Notes: generated by a model from the sequence alone, not told the origin. A stretch of DNA of 64,000 bases from Brevibacterium yomogidense (GCF_900163715.1 NZ_FWFF01000017.1:248001-312000); one strand, 5' to 3'; numbered from the stretch's first letter, positions 26,327 to 34,801 are shown. Numbers and translations: made by a program.

Positions 26327-27307
26327 CTACGAGGTCGTGAGCACGTACTTCCCCACAGCTCGTCGCTCAGAGATCTGCGTGAGGATCCGGCCTGCATCGT
26401 CGAGGTCGGCGACAGTGGGCTCCGGTGGGCGCAGGTCTCCCGCGGCGATGCGTGCGAAGAGGTCCTTCAGCAGTGCCGCGTTCCCTGCCGGTCCGCCTTC
26501 CTCGCGTGACCAGTCGCCCCAGTCGATGCCGATGACGGATCTGTTCCTCAGAAGGACGATGTTGGCCGGGAGTCGGGGGATGTCGCCGGATGCGAATCCG
26601 ATGACGCAGTGGCGGCCGCCGGTCGCCAGCGCGCGCAGGGCACTCTCCGCCGCTGGCCCGCCGACGGGGTCGAACACGATGTCTGCGCCATCGCCCGTCT
26701 CCTCGCGGATCCGATCCTTGAGGTCCTCATAGCCGATCGCGACTGCGGCACCGGTCTGCACAGCAAGGGCCCGCTTCTCCTCCGTCGAGGCGACTGCGAC
26801 GACTCGCGCGCCCAGGCTGCGCGCCATATCGACGACGGCGAGGCCGATTCCGCCGCCCGCACCGAGGACGACCACGTCGTCTCCTTCTGCGATCGAGACG
26901 CGGTGGGTCACTCCGAACACGACGGTGAGGTAGCTTTCGATGCTCGCCGCTGCGAGCTCAGAGGAGACCGCCGCAGGTACGAGTGTGATGCCGTCGGCTG
27001 TCGTGATGACGTGCGTCGAGTAGGCACCGCCGATGCCGGCGACCACTCCGGCGACCCGCTGTCCCACAAGTGCGTCGTCCACACCTTCACCCACGGCGCT
27101 CACCGTGCCGACGAAGCAGTTCCCCGGTGTGAACGGCAGCGGCGGCTTGACCTGGTAGCCGCCCTGGACGATCAGGCTGTCGACGAAGCTCACGCCCGCC
27201 GCGTGATTCTCGATGAGTACTTCTCCAGCGGATGGGTGCGGCGTCGCCTCCTCGACGACTCGCAGCGTCTCCGGTGCGCCGTACTCCGTGCAGACGATTC
27301 TTCGCAT
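26327..27307 (-). CDS. NADPH:quinone oxidoreductase-like MDR enzyme
   Basis: A 326-residue zinc-free medium-chain reductase. GroES-like N-domain (GEVLIENHAAGVSFVDSLIVQGGYQ, PFTPGNCFVGTVSAVG) and a Rossmann motif VVVLGAGGGIGLAVVDMARSLGARVVAVASTEEKR. The catalytic zinc cysteines are absent, as in quinone oxidoreductases and enoyl reductases. It is the third gene of the minus-strand run tetR (28724) - enoyl-CoA hydratase - this gene, and so is probably part of an acyl-CoA or enone degradation route, for example reducing a conjugated double bond. Confidence 0.87.
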   Translation of the reverse strand: MRRIVCTEYGAPETLRVVEEATPHPSAGEVLIENHAAGVSFVDSLIVQGGYQVKPPLPFTPGNCFVGTVSAVGEGVDDALVGQRVAGVVAGIGGAYSTHVITTADGITLVPAAVSSELAAASIESYLTVVFGVTHRVSIAEGDDVVVLGAGGGIGLAVVDMARSLGARVVAVASTEEKRALAVQTGAAVAIGYEDLKDRIREETGDGADIVFDPVGGPAAESALRALATGGRHCVIGFASGDIPRLPANIVLLRNRSVIGIDWGDWSREEGGPAGNAALLKDLFARIAAGDLRPPEPTVADLDDAGRILTQISERRAVGKYVLTTS

Positions 27308-27364
27308 GTGGGTGTGCTCCTGGGGTGGGGGGCGATCAGGTCGGTGGCGATCAGGTCCGTGGGA

Positions 27365-28147
27365 TCAGCGTCCTCGCCACTGCGGGGAACGCTTCTCCAG
27401 GAACGCGCTGACCCCTTCCCGGTAGTCCTCGGAGGACTTCACCGTGGCGGTCGCCTCGTCCGTGCGTGTCCAGCCGAGTTCTTCAGGGATATCGAGCACG
27501 TCGTTCATGACGGTGAGGCTCTCCGCCACGGACAGGGGCGAGTTCTCGCTGACCTGCGCGGCCAGGTCCAGGGCGGTGGCGAGCACTTGGCCGTCATCGG
27601 CGAGTTCGTTCACGATGCCCAGTTCGTACGCGCGCTGCGCGGTGAGCGGCCTGCCGGTCAGGACCATCTGCTTCGCGACGGTGACGGGGAGACTGTGCCA
27701 TCCGCGGAACAGGCCGCCGCAGGTCGGGATCACTCCGCGGGCGACCTCGGGCAGACCGAAGCGCGCCGCCTTGTGTGCGACGACCATGTCGCAGGCCAGT
27801 ACGATCTCGAACCCGCCTCCGTATGCGATGCCCTCGACGGCGGCGATGAGAGGCGTGCGGCGGGTGCGACGGATGACACCGTACGGGCCGCCCCGTTCTG
27901 TCGGGGTTCCTGCGCCGTCGGCCAGATCCGTGCCGGCGGAGAACGCGCGCTCGCCGCCTGCGAGGACGATGCACCGGACCTCGGGGTCGTCGTCTGCCTC
28001 ATTGAGTGCCTCGTCCAGGGCACTGGTCATGTGCGAGTCGATGGCGTTGCGCTTGTCCTCGCGGTCCAGGCGGATGACGAGCACGTGGTCGTGCCGCTCA
28101 ACCACGATCCGGTGGTCCAGGGTCGCCTCTTCGGTGGGTTCAGACAT
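27365..28147 (-). CDS. Enoyl-CoA hydratase/isomerase family protein
   Basis: A 260-residue crotonase-fold protein. Oxyanion-hole segments are clear: GGERAFSAGTDL and EGIAYGGGFEIVLACDMVVA, followed by FGLPEVARGVIPTCGG. The second catalytic Glu of classic hydratases is not evident in the VARGVIPTCGG loop, so the reaction may be isomerisation, hydrolysis or another crotonase chemistry. ATG at 28147 follows GGAGG. It lies 22 bases after the tetR stop and upstream of the quinone reductase, in one operon. Confidence 0.87.
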   Translation of the reverse strand: MSEPTEEATLDHRIVVERHDHVLVIRLDREDKRNAIDSHMTSALDEALNEADDDPEVRCIVLAGGERAFSAGTDLADGAGTPTERGGPYGVIRRTRRTPLIAAVEGIAYGGGFEIVLACDMVVAHKAARFGLPEVARGVIPTCGGLFRGWHSLPVTVAKQMVLTGRPLTAQRAYELGIVNELADDGQVLATALDLAAQVSENSPLSVAESLTVMNDVLDIPEELGWTRTDEATATVKSSEDYREGVSAFLEKRSPQWRGR

Positions 28148-28169
28148 GTCGATACCTCCGTGTAGGTGT

Positions 28170-28724
28170 TCAGGCCGATGGCTTCTGAGATTCGCGGAAG
28201 ATGATGGTGTTCACCTCAGCGAACATGCGGCGCAGCTGACGCGGCTCCAGCGGTCGTTCGCGATGCTGGAAGCCGATCAGCAGGGTCACTCCCATCTGTG
28301 CGAGGACGCGGGCCCTCGCATCCTCCACTCCGAGTGACCGCACGAGCTCGTGGATCCGCGATTCGCGGGCAGCATCGACGCGCGCCTGCACGGCGGCGAC
28401 CTGTCCATTGCTGGAGCCCCATGCCCGCAGAGCCGCCTCGGTCTCGTGGGGCAGTGAGGCTGCCCAGTCCGACAGCGCTTCGACGCGGTCGAATTCGTTC
28501 GGAGCCTTCCGCGACAGCTCGATCGGTCGATAGTTGCACTCCTCCTCCCAGTAGGTGAGGAGAGCATCCGTGTAGTCGGCGAGGCTGCGGAAGTGGTGGT
28601 AGAACGACCCCTTCGTCACGCCGAGGTCCCTGCACAGTGAGGTGATGGAAAGGTCGCCGCTGCCTGACTCGGCCAAGACCTGGAGACCCTGCTTGAGGAA
28701 CTGATCCGTCTTCAACGACGCCAC
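28170..28724 (-). CDS. TetR-family regulator of the divergent catabolic block
   Basis: A 184-residue regulator with a standard TetR head (TDQFLKQGLQVLAESGSGDLSITSLCRDLGVTKGSFYHHFRSL). GTG at 28724 is preceded by GAGAGGAGG, a near-ideal ribosome binding site; much longer in-frame readings are artefacts. It heads the operon with the enoyl-CoA hydratase and quinone reductase, and is divergent from nitroreductase-aldehyde dehydrogenase-SDR. The palindrome at 28794-28809 between them is its likely operator. The ligand is probably an intermediate of the pathway. Confidence 0.88.
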   Translation of the reverse strand: MASLKTDQFLKQGLQVLAESGSGDLSITSLCRDLGVTKGSFYHHFRSLADYTDALLTYWEEECNYRPIELSRKAPNEFDRVEALSDWAASLPHETEAALRAWGSSNGQVAAVQARVDAARESRIHELVRSLGVEDARARVLAQMGVTLLIGFQHRERPLEPRQLRRMFAEVNTIIFRESQKPSA

Positions 28725-28793
28725 GTGACCTCCTCTCGGTGGGGTTTCGGGACACGTCGCCGGCCTTGAGGCTCCGGATCCGTTCCCGTAGAC

Positions 28794-28809
28794 CATACCT
28801 TGGGGTATG
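28794..28809. promoter_or_regulatory. Palindrome CATACC-N4-GGTATG, candidate TetR operator
   Basis: CATACCTTGGGGTATG has perfect 6-bp arms around TTGG. It lies in the 135-base divergent promoter between the tetR operon and the nitroreductase gene, and would let one repressor control both directions. Confidence 0.65.
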
Positions 28810-28859
28810 TTGTGTCGTGAGCTGACACACAGTGACGTGGTGAGGGGAGACCGACGGTT

Positions 28860-29576
28860 ATGACTGCAGCGGTTGTGGGGACTGACGATGTGGCGTCTGA
28901 GGAGCGCGCTGACGCGTTCACTGAGGTGCTCGCTGATAGGTGGAGCTGCCGTGCGTTCCTGCCGGAGCCCGTCCCCACAGACGTGCTCCGTCGCATGTTC
29001 GACATGGCGCAGCGCACGGCGTCGTGGTGCAACACCCAGCCATGGCATGTCTATGTCGCCACCGGCGGTCCGGTGCGGGACCTCGCATCGCGGCTGGTCG
29101 ACAGTGCCCAGACCTCCACGGGAAACCCCGACATCGCACCGCCGGAGAAATACGTGGGCGTGTACCGCGAGCGGCGTCGGGAGGCCGGCTTCGCTCTGTA
29201 CCGGAGCCTCGGCATCGAACGCGAGGACCGTGAGGGGCGAGCGCAGCAGATGCTGAAGAACTTCGAGTTCTTCAATGCACCGCACGTCGCGATCATCACG
29301 ACGGATCGTCTGCAGGGGGCTTACGGTGCGATCGACTGCGGTGGCTACGTGACGAACCTGCTGAATGCGGCGACCTCACTGGGCGTCGCGACGATCCCGC
29401 AGGCGGCGATCGCCATGCACCCGGATCCGGTGCGCGCGTACTTCGACATTCCGGACGACCGGCAGATCGTCTGCGCGGTGTCCTTCGGCTACGCCGATGC
29501 CGGGCATCCGGCGAACGACTTCCGCACCACACGTGCGAGTGTCGACGAGGCCGTCACGTTCGTCGGCCAACCCTGA
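28860..29576 (+). CDS. Nitroreductase-family flavoprotein
   Basis: A 238-residue FMN-binding nitroreductase-fold protein. RWSCRAFLPEPVPTDVLRRMF and AQRTASWCNTQPWHVYV are the FMN-phosphate and ring-binding segments, and the C-terminal DIPDDRQIVCAVSFGYAD closes the fold. Such enzymes reduce nitro groups, quinones or enones, or oxidise ring carbons. It is first in the plus-strand operon with an aldehyde dehydrogenase and an SDR, divergent from the tetR operon. The substrate is not predictable. Confidence 0.87.
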   Translation: MTAAVVGTDDVASEERADAFTEVLADRWSCRAFLPEPVPTDVLRRMFDMAQRTASWCNTQPWHVYVATGGPVRDLASRLVDSAQTSTGNPDIAPPEKYVGVYRERRREAGFALYRSLGIEREDREGRAQQMLKNFEFFNAPHVAIITTDRLQGAYGAIDCGGYVTNLLNAATSLGVATIPQAAIAMHPDPVRAYFDIPDDRQIVCAVSFGYADAGHPANDFRTTRASVDEAVTFVGQP

Positions 29577-29649
29577 CAGTGACGCAGCGCGCGAGCGCTG
29601 CAGGCCAGACGATCGCAGTGATTCGCAGCAATGGCAAAGGAGCCTGATC

Positions 29650-31092
29650 GTGAATAGCCGTTCTGAACTCTTCATCGGTGGCGACTGGGTCGCCCCGCAG
29701 GGGACCGAAACCATCAACGCATACTCCGCCGCGACCGAGGAGCAGATCGGATCCTTCCCCGAAGCCTCACCGGCGGATATCGACAGTGCCGTGCACGCCG
29801 CACGTGCGGCTCTCACCTCACCAGAATGGGCGGAGATCAGCCAGGCGGAGCGGTCTGCACTCATGCACCGCTTCGCCGATGTGCTCGACTCCCACAAGAC
29901 GGATCGCGCTCGCACGGTGAGCATGCAGAACGGCATGCCGATCTCCGTGGCGAACTTCGCGGAAGGTGACGGCGTCGTCGCACTGCTGCGCTACTACGCC
30001 GACTTGGCGAAGACGGTGGAGCTCGAGGAAGTGCGCCCACGCTTGGACGGAACAGGCACGACCGTCGTCCAGCGGACGCCGGTCGGAGTGGTCGGCGCAA
30101 TCGCGCCGTGGAACTTCCCCGCTGTGCTGTCGATGTTCAAGCTCGCGCCGGTCCTCGCCTCCGGGTCGACCGTCGTCTTCAAGCCGTCACCGGAGACCAC
30201 GCTCGATTCGTTCATGCTGGCTGAGGCGGCACAGGAAGCGGGGATTCCTGCCGGCGTCATCAACGTGGTTCCAGGTGGAGCCGAGACGGGGAAATATCTC
30301 GTCGCGCACCCGGGTGTCGACAAGGTCGCGTTCACCGGTTCGACGCGGGCGGGACGGCAGATCGGCAAGGTCTGCGGTGAGCTGCTGAGGCCGGTGACGC
30401 TGGAGCTCGGAGGGAAGTCGGCGGGGATCATCCTCGAAGACGCCTCTGTGGAGGAGACCGTGGCGGGCCTGGCGACCGCCTCGCTGCTCAACACCGGACA
30501 GACCTGCTACATGTCGACCCGGATCCTTGCTCCGAAGTCGCGGTACGCGGAGTTCGTCGAAGCGATTACCGCAATGGCGTCGTCCCTGCCCGTGGGCGAT
30601 CCGCTCGATCCGAACACGTTCGTCGGCCCGGTGGTGAGCAAGACGCAGCAGGAGCGGGTGCTCGGCTATATCGAGATGGGCAAGGCTGAAGGTGCGACGC
30701 TGACGACCGGAGGCGGAAAGCCCAAGGGCATCGACAAAGGCTGGTACGTCGAACCGACCGTCTTCAGCGATGTCGACAACAACTCCGTGATCGCGCGGGA
30801 GGAGATCTTCGGCCCGGTCCTGTCGGTGATCCCCTATTCCGACGAAGACGAGGCCGTCGCATTGGCAAACGACTCCGAATACGGACTGGGCGGCACGGTG
30901 TGGACGGCCGATAAGGACCGTGGACTGGGCGTCGCACGCCGAGTGGTCTCCGGATCGTTCGGCGTCAACCGCTACGACCTCGACTGGGGCGCGCCGTTCG
31001 GCGGTGTGAAGAGCAGCGGTCTGGGTAGAGAGCTGGGACCGGAAGGGCTGGAGGCCTACTTCAGCCTCAAGTCGATCTTCCTGGGTGATTGA
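29650..31092 (+). CDS. NAD(P)-dependent aldehyde dehydrogenase
   Basis: A 480-residue ALDH superfamily enzyme that oxidises an aldehyde to a carboxylic acid. Catalytic residues are visible: APWNFPAVLS (Asn), TLELGGKSAGI (Glu) and NTGQTCYMSTR (Cys), with FGPVLSVIPY near the C-terminus. GTG at 29650 follows AAAGGAG; upstream in-frame sequence belongs to a non-coding frame of the nitroreductase gene. It lies 73 bases after the nitroreductase and 97 bases before the SDR. Confidence 0.92.
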   Translation: MNSRSELFIGGDWVAPQGTETINAYSAATEEQIGSFPEASPADIDSAVHAARAALTSPEWAEISQAERSALMHRFADVLDSHKTDRARTVSMQNGMPISVANFAEGDGVVALLRYYADLAKTVELEEVRPRLDGTGTTVVQRTPVGVVGAIAPWNFPAVLSMFKLAPVLASGSTVVFKPSPETTLDSFMLAEAAQEAGIPAGVINVVPGGAETGKYLVAHPGVDKVAFTGSTRAGRQIGKVCGELLRPVTLELGGKSAGIILEDASVEETVAGLATASLLNTGQTCYMSTRILAPKSRYAEFVEAITAMASSLPVGDPLDPNTFVGPVVSKTQQERVLGYIEMGKAEGATLTTGGGKPKGIDKGWYVEPTVFSDVDNNSVIAREEIFGPVLSVIPYSDEDEAVALANDSEYGLGGTVWTADKDRGLGVARRVVSGSFGVNRYDLDWGAPFGGVKSSGLGRELGPEGLEAYFSLKSIFLGD

Positions 31093-31189
31093 GCACATGA
31101 AGCCTGCCGTGCCGCCTCTCTCGGAATTTAGTCCAAACTTCAACCGTTGTGCTGAGTGAACACCTCCACCACAGAACGGAGATGCTCAC

Positions 31190-31936
31190 ATGCCACGCTT
31201 TACGGACAAGATCGCCCTGGTCACCGGTTCGGGATCCGGGATCGGCAAGGCGACTGTCGACCAGCTCATCGCCGAGGGCGCGAAGGTCATCGGCGCCGAC
31301 CTCAACCCCGGCGACGCCACCGAGAACTACGTCCCCGTCATCACAGACGTCACCCAGGAAGATCAGGTCCAGGCTGCGGTGCAGACTGCCGTCGACCGGT
31401 TCGGATCACTGGATCTGGCTTTCAATGTCGCTGGCGCGTCCAAGTCAGCCCCCATCGAGGAGATGTCCGAGGGAGACTGGGACTTCACCGTCGACCTCGT
31501 GCTCAAGGGGATCTTCCTGTCCGTCAAGCACGAGGCGCGTGCTATGACCGGCGGCGGTGCCATCGTGAACGTCGCGAGCCTGAACGCGCACGTGCCTATG
31601 TGGTTCGGTGCGGCCTATGTGGCCGGCAAGGCGGGCGCCGAGGGCTTCACCAAGAATGCGGCCCTCGAGCTGGGCGGCAAGGGAATCCGCGTCAACGCGA
31701 TCCTCCCGGGACTCGTCTCGACCCCGTTGACCAGTGCCTTCAGCGAGAACGAGGCACTGTCGAAGGAGTTCGAGGAGTCGATCGTCCTGTCGCGTCCGGC
31801 AGCTCCTGAGGAGATCGCCAAGCCGATGCTGTTCCTGGCCAGCGACGACGCCTCGTACATCACTGGCACCTCGCTGGTGGTCGACGGCGGCTGGGAGATC
31901 ACCGGCTACCCCGACCTCAGCAAGTACATGGGCTGA
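31190..31936 (+). CDS. Short-chain dehydrogenase/reductase
   Basis: A 248-residue classical SDR. Cofactor motif TGSGSGIGKA, FNVAGAS, active-site Ser in NVASLNA and YVAGK as the catalytic Tyr-Lys pair, ending TGTSLVVDGGWEITGY. Asp in GADLN after the second strand suggests NAD rather than NADP. ATG at 31190 follows ACGGAG. Probably third gene of the nitroreductase operon, acting as alcohol dehydrogenase before the aldehyde dehydrogenase step, which is inference. A stem-loop terminator follows. Confidence 0.9.
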   Translation: MPRFTDKIALVTGSGSGIGKATVDQLIAEGAKVIGADLNPGDATENYVPVITDVTQEDQVQAAVQTAVDRFGSLDLAFNVAGASKSAPIEEMSEGDWDFTVDLVLKGIFLSVKHEARAMTGGGAIVNVASLNAHVPMWFGAAYVAGKAGAEGFTKNAALELGGKGIRVNAILPGLVSTPLTSAFSENEALSKEFEESIVLSRPAAPEEIAKPMLFLASDDASYITGTSLVVDGGWEITGYPDLSKYMG

Positions 31937-31978
31937 GAAGAGACAGCTGCTCGCTCGCGATGGGTCGCGAGAGCTCCA

Positions 31979-32007
31979 ACCCTCCGTGTCATACCGGCGC
32001 GGAGGGT
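31979..32007 (+). terminator. Stem-loop after the SDR gene
   Basis: ACCCTCCG and CGGAGGGT pair across a 13-base loop, followed by CTCCTGTGT. It lies 42 bases after the SDR stop and before the MFS gene. Confidence 0.6.
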
Positions 32008-32085
32008 CTCCTGTGTCCGGGAGCCGCGAGCAATCCCGATAGGCTCCTCGTATGGGAGTCATATACGTGCAGGTGACGATGCCTC

Positions 32086-33498
32086 GTGCGTGAACCCCGA
32101 ACCGCCCCCGACGCTCCCAGGTCACCCAGCCCCTGGGCCATCGTCGTCGCGCTCAGCGTCGCCGCGACCAGTGTCTCGTTCATGCAGACCCTGGTCGTCC
32201 CCATCCAGAACCACCTGCCGGAGCTGCTGGACTCCACCCGCAGCGCCACCGCCTGGGTGCTCACCGTCTCCCTCGTCGCCGCCGCCGTCACCACGCCGAT
32301 CTCCGGCCGGCTCGCCGACCTCTGGGGCAAGCGCCGAGTCCTCCTCGTTCTCGTCACCCTCCTCATCCTCGGTTCGCTCATCGCCGCGCTCTCCCAAGGG
32401 CTCTGGTGGCTGCTCCTCGGACGTGCACTCCAGGGCGTGAGCATGGGTGTGATCGCGGTGGGGATCTCGATCCTCGGCGATCTGCCGGATCGGAAGCTCA
32501 GCGTCACCGGCATCGCGTTCGTCAGCGCCAGCCTGGGATTCGGCGGCGCGCTGGGGCTGCCGCTGGCGGCGTGGATCGTCCAGGTGGGGGACTGGAAGAC
32601 GCTGTTCTGGTCGACTATGGCACTCGGCGTGGTGAACCTTGTCGTCGTGTGGGTGACCGTCCCGCACTCCCCGGGCACAGGCAGGCACGTCGACGTCATC
32701 GGCGCCCTGGGCCTCGGCGTCGGTCTGTCCGGCATCCTCATCGCGATCTCCCAGGGCCCCGTCTGGGGGTGGGTCTCCCCGACCACACTCCTCGTGGTGC
32801 TGGGAGGAGTCCTCGTCCTCGGGGTGTGGGTACTCTTCGAGCTGCGCGTCGATGAGCCAATCGTCGATCTGCGGCAGTTCACCCTGCGTCCCGTGCTGCT
32901 GACGAACCTGGGCGCCACAGCACTGGGCTTCTCCTTCTTCGTCATGGAGGTCGCCTACCTCCAGATCCTCGAGCTGCCCGCGCACACGGAGGCGGGTCTT
33001 GGGCTCTCCATGATCGATGCGAGCATGGCGCTGGTGCCGGCGTCGCTCGCGATGATGGCCGCCGCGCCCGTGGGCGCACGCATCACCAACCGGTACGGAG
33101 CGCGCATCTCCGCCTGCCTGGGCGCGTTAATCGGCGCGGCGGGCTACGGAGTGACCCTCCTCTGGTACGACGAGGTCTGGCACTTCATCCTCGCCAGCAC
33201 GATCTCCAGCATCGGTGTGGCCATCGCGTACGCGGCGATCCCCACGCTCATCATGGCGGAGGTCCCACGGACCGCGACCGGTTCCGCCGTGGGGGTGAAC
33301 GCGCTCATGCGCAGTGTCGGCACCAGTTCCGGTGCGACGGTCACCGGGATGGTGCTCGCCTCCCAGGTCGTCACGGTCGACGGCGCCGAGGTCCCGGTCC
33401 TCGCAGGCTTCCTCACCACCTTCGCGTTCGGTGCTATCGCGGCACTGGCGTGCATGGTGCTGGTGTGGCTGTCGAAGGGCCGCTCGAAAGTGGTGTGA
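32086..33498 (+). CDS. MFS efflux transporter, EmrB/QacA (DHA2) type
   Basis: A 470-residue membrane protein with about 14 helices. Features: helix-1 region SVAATSVSFMQTLVVPIQNHLPELL, motif A SGRLADLWGKRRVLL and RALQGVSMGVIAVGISI. These point to drug:H+ antiporters with 14 helices. The GTG at 32086 has AGGTGA ten bases upstream; a 13-codon reading frame beginning ATG at 32052 ends across this start and might couple translation. No regulator is adjacent; the next gene downstream is microprotein A. Confidence 0.86.
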   Translation: MREPRTAPDAPRSPSPWAIVVALSVAATSVSFMQTLVVPIQNHLPELLDSTRSATAWVLTVSLVAAAVTTPISGRLADLWGKRRVLLVLVTLLILGSLIAALSQGLWWLLLGRALQGVSMGVIAVGISILGDLPDRKLSVTGIAFVSASLGFGGALGLPLAAWIVQVGDWKTLFWSTMALGVVNLVVVWVTVPHSPGTGRHVDVIGALGLGVGLSGILIAISQGPVWGWVSPTTLLVVLGGVLVLGVWVLFELRVDEPIVDLRQFTLRPVLLTNLGATALGFSFFVMEVAYLQILELPAHTEAGLGLSMIDASMALVPASLAMMAAAPVGARITNRYGARISACLGALIGAAGYGVTLLWYDEVWHFILASTISSIGVAIAYAAIPTLIMAEVPRTATGSAVGVNALMRSVGTSSGATVTGMVLASQVVTVDGAEVPVLAGFLTTFAFGAIAALACMVLVWLSKGRSKVV

Positions 33499-33534
33499 TG
33501 GTATCCGCAACATTCCACCGTCGCCGATTTCAAG

Positions 33535-33612
33535 CAAGCCGCCCTGATGTTCCGTAGAGTGTTCGGAGGCGGCCACTCCCGTGGGCGCGCAAGACCTTCG
33601 AAGGAGACAGCT
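33535..33612 (+). promoter_or_regulatory. Conserved leader A of the microprotein module
   Basis: These 78 bases align without gaps to the leader at 34646-34723, with 58 identical positions by hand count, and 26 of 29 in the block 33567-33595. The block can fold as GCG-CCAC-TCYC-GTGG-CGC with one internal mismatch. A putative -10 element (TAGAGT, 33554-33559) lies upstream, and AAGGAG ends seven bases before the ATG. CCTTCGAAGG could pair over the ribosome binding site. Confidence 0.6.
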
Positions 33613-33684
33613 ATGAAGCTCTGGATTCCCGGCGGGGTCGTCGGTCTGATCATCATCGTGGCGCTCATCGCCATCCTGGTGTGA
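33613..33684 (+). CDS. 23-residue hydrophobic microprotein A
   Basis: A 24-codon gene starting MKLWIPGGVVGLII, then an uninterrupted run of Ile/Val/Ala/Leu to the C-terminus: one short membrane helix with a charged, aromatic N-terminal cap and a PGG turn. It has a strong ribosome binding site (AAGGAG, 7 bases). The protein is identical at 17 of 23 positions to microprotein B at 34724, and both leader and trailing hairpin are conserved too, which argues strongly that it is a real expressed gene. Differences between the copies are conservative (Leu/Ile, Val/Ile, Ala/Val). Function unknown. It may act on the intervening YczE-like membrane protein or on the membrane itself. Confidence 0.72.
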   Translation: MKLWIPGGVVGLIIIVALIAILV

Positions 33685-33694
33685 GTCACGGGCT

Positions 33695-33729
33695 CCTTCC
33701 GCCGCGTGCCTCAGGCATGCGGCGGAAGG
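33695..33729 (+). terminator. 16-bp hairpin after microprotein A
   Basis: CCTTCCGCCGCGTGCC and GGCATGCGGCGGAAGG form a 16-bp stem with one G-U pair and a TCA loop, 11 bases after the stop. No T-run follows. A related hairpin with the same loop follows microprotein B. Confidence 0.7.
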
Positions 33730-33791
33730 GGGCTGAGTACGAAGGGCCCCGCTCGATACGCGCGTGGAGCCTCCTGATATTCTGACGTAGT

Positions 33792-33845
33792 TGAGGTTTG
33801 AACCTCACTCTTGTGTTCGCCGACTCCGGTCGGCGATTTTTCTTT
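33792..33845 (+). terminator. Palindrome plus intrinsic terminator in the leader of the YczE-like gene
   Basis: TGAGGTTTGAACCTCA (33792-33807) is an inverted repeat that may be an operator or an RNA hairpin. It is followed by TCGCCGAC-TCCG-GTCGGCGA (33817-33836) and then TTTTTCTTT, the clearest rho-independent terminator in the window. A promoter-like TATTCT lies just upstream at about 33778, so a short terminated RNA of some 55 bases, or attenuation of the downstream gene, is possible. Confidence 0.65.
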
Positions 33846-33904
33846 GCCGCTGCATGCTGGCACGTCTGAAGATCTTCGGGGGTTCATTGTTCTGCAGGAA
33901 TCGA

Positions 33905-34609
33905 GTGGTCGACATCGCTCTGCGCTACGTGATGCTGGTGTTCGGCCTCAGCCTCATGTCACTGGGCATCGCCTTCTCGATCCGCAGCGATCTGGGCACG
34001 ACGCCGATCTCGAGCCTGCCCTACGTTCTCAGCGAACTCATGCCACTGACGCTCGGCGCGCTCATGATCCTCATGAACCTGGTGTTCGTCGCGCTCCAGG
34101 CGCTCATCCTGCGCAAGCGCTTCAAGCCGGTGCAGCTGCTGCAGATCCCCGTCGTCGTGGTGTTCGGTCTCCTCAACGATGTGGCGCTGTGGCTGGTGCG
34201 CGATGTCTCCCACTCCGCCTACTGGCAGCAGTGGATCCTCGTCGCTATCGGCATCGTGCTCGTGGGGATCGGCGTCGCGTTCCAGGTGAAGGCGCAGACG
34301 ACCCCGCTTGCCGGCGAGGGGCTCATCCTCGCGCTCAGCAACGAGCTGATCCGAAAGTTCGGAGTGAAGCGGCCGTTCCTCTTCAGCTCGGTGAAGATCC
34401 AGTTCGACACCTCCCTCGTCCTGCTGTCCGTCGTCATCGCACTGATCTTCACCGGCGGCCTCGCAGGAGTGCGTGAGGGCACCGTCGCAGCGGCTCTCTG
34501 CGTGGGCTTCGTCGTGCACCTCGTCATCCGCCTGCTCGAACCGGTCAGCACTGTCGAGAAGGCGAACATAGAACTGGTCGCCACCGACGAATCGCCCTCC
34601 GACCGCTGA
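33905..34609 (+). CDS. YczE/YyaS-like integral membrane protein (DUF6198 type)
   Basis: A 234-residue membrane protein with five or six helices. It matches the YczE/YitT-like family by RYVMLVFGLSLMSLGIAFSIRSDLGTTPISSLPYVLSE, then LGIGVAFQVKAQTTPLAGEGLILALSNE and RKFGVKRPFLFSSVKIQFDTSLV. The motif SDLGTTPISSLP and the second-half TPLAGEG suggest an inverted duplicated fold. Function in the family is unknown; YczE of Bacillus is needed for bacillomycin/surfactin-type production by an unclear route. GTG at 33905 follows GCAGGA; longer starts would run into the terminator. It is flanked by microproteins A and B. Confidence 0.75.
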   Translation: MVDIALRYVMLVFGLSLMSLGIAFSIRSDLGTTPISSLPYVLSELMPLTLGALMILMNLVFVALQALILRKRFKPVQLLQIPVVVVFGLLNDVALWLVRDVSHSAYWQQWILVAIGIVLVGIGVAFQVKAQTTPLAGEGLILALSNELIRKFGVKRPFLFSSVKIQFDTSLVLLSVVIALIFTGGLAGVREGTVAAALCVGFVVHLVIRLLEPVSTVEKANIELVATDESPSDR

Positions 34610-34645
34610 GCTGCTCCCCGAGCGCCCGCCGTCGGCGAGTTTGCG

Positions 34646-34723
34646 CAAGTCGGCTTGATTTTCGGTAACGTGGCCGCAGGCGGCCACTCTCGTGGACGCG
34701 CAGGACTTCTGAAGGAGGTCGAT
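34646..34723 (+). promoter_or_regulatory. Conserved leader B of the microprotein module
   Basis: Ungapped counterpart of the leader at 33535-33612. It has a TAACGT -10-like element at 34665-34670, the GCG-CCAC-TCTC-GTGG-CGC fold, and AAGGAG ending seven bases before the ATG. An additional inverted repeat GGCCGC-AG-GCGGCC is present here but not in leader A. Confidence 0.6.
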
Positions 34724-34795
34724 ATGAAGATCTGGATCCCCGGCGGCATCGTCGGACTGATCATCATCGTCGCGATCATCGTCATGCTGACGTGA
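34724..34795 (+). CDS. 23-residue hydrophobic microprotein B
   Basis: Second copy of the microprotein: MKIWIPGGIVGLIIIV followed by AIIVMLT. One predicted membrane helix of 15-17 residues, shorter than usual for a span, so it could lie in or partly across the membrane. Substitutions relative to copy A keep hydrophobicity, while M-K-x-W-I-P-G-G is invariant. The promoter-like element, structured leader, ribosome binding site and trailing hairpin are conserved as one module of about 200 bases. It follows the YczE-like gene by 114 bases and precedes a tetR gene. Confidence 0.72.
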   Translation: MKIWIPGGIVGLIIIVAIIVMLT

Positions 34796-34801
34796 TGCGC
34801 A

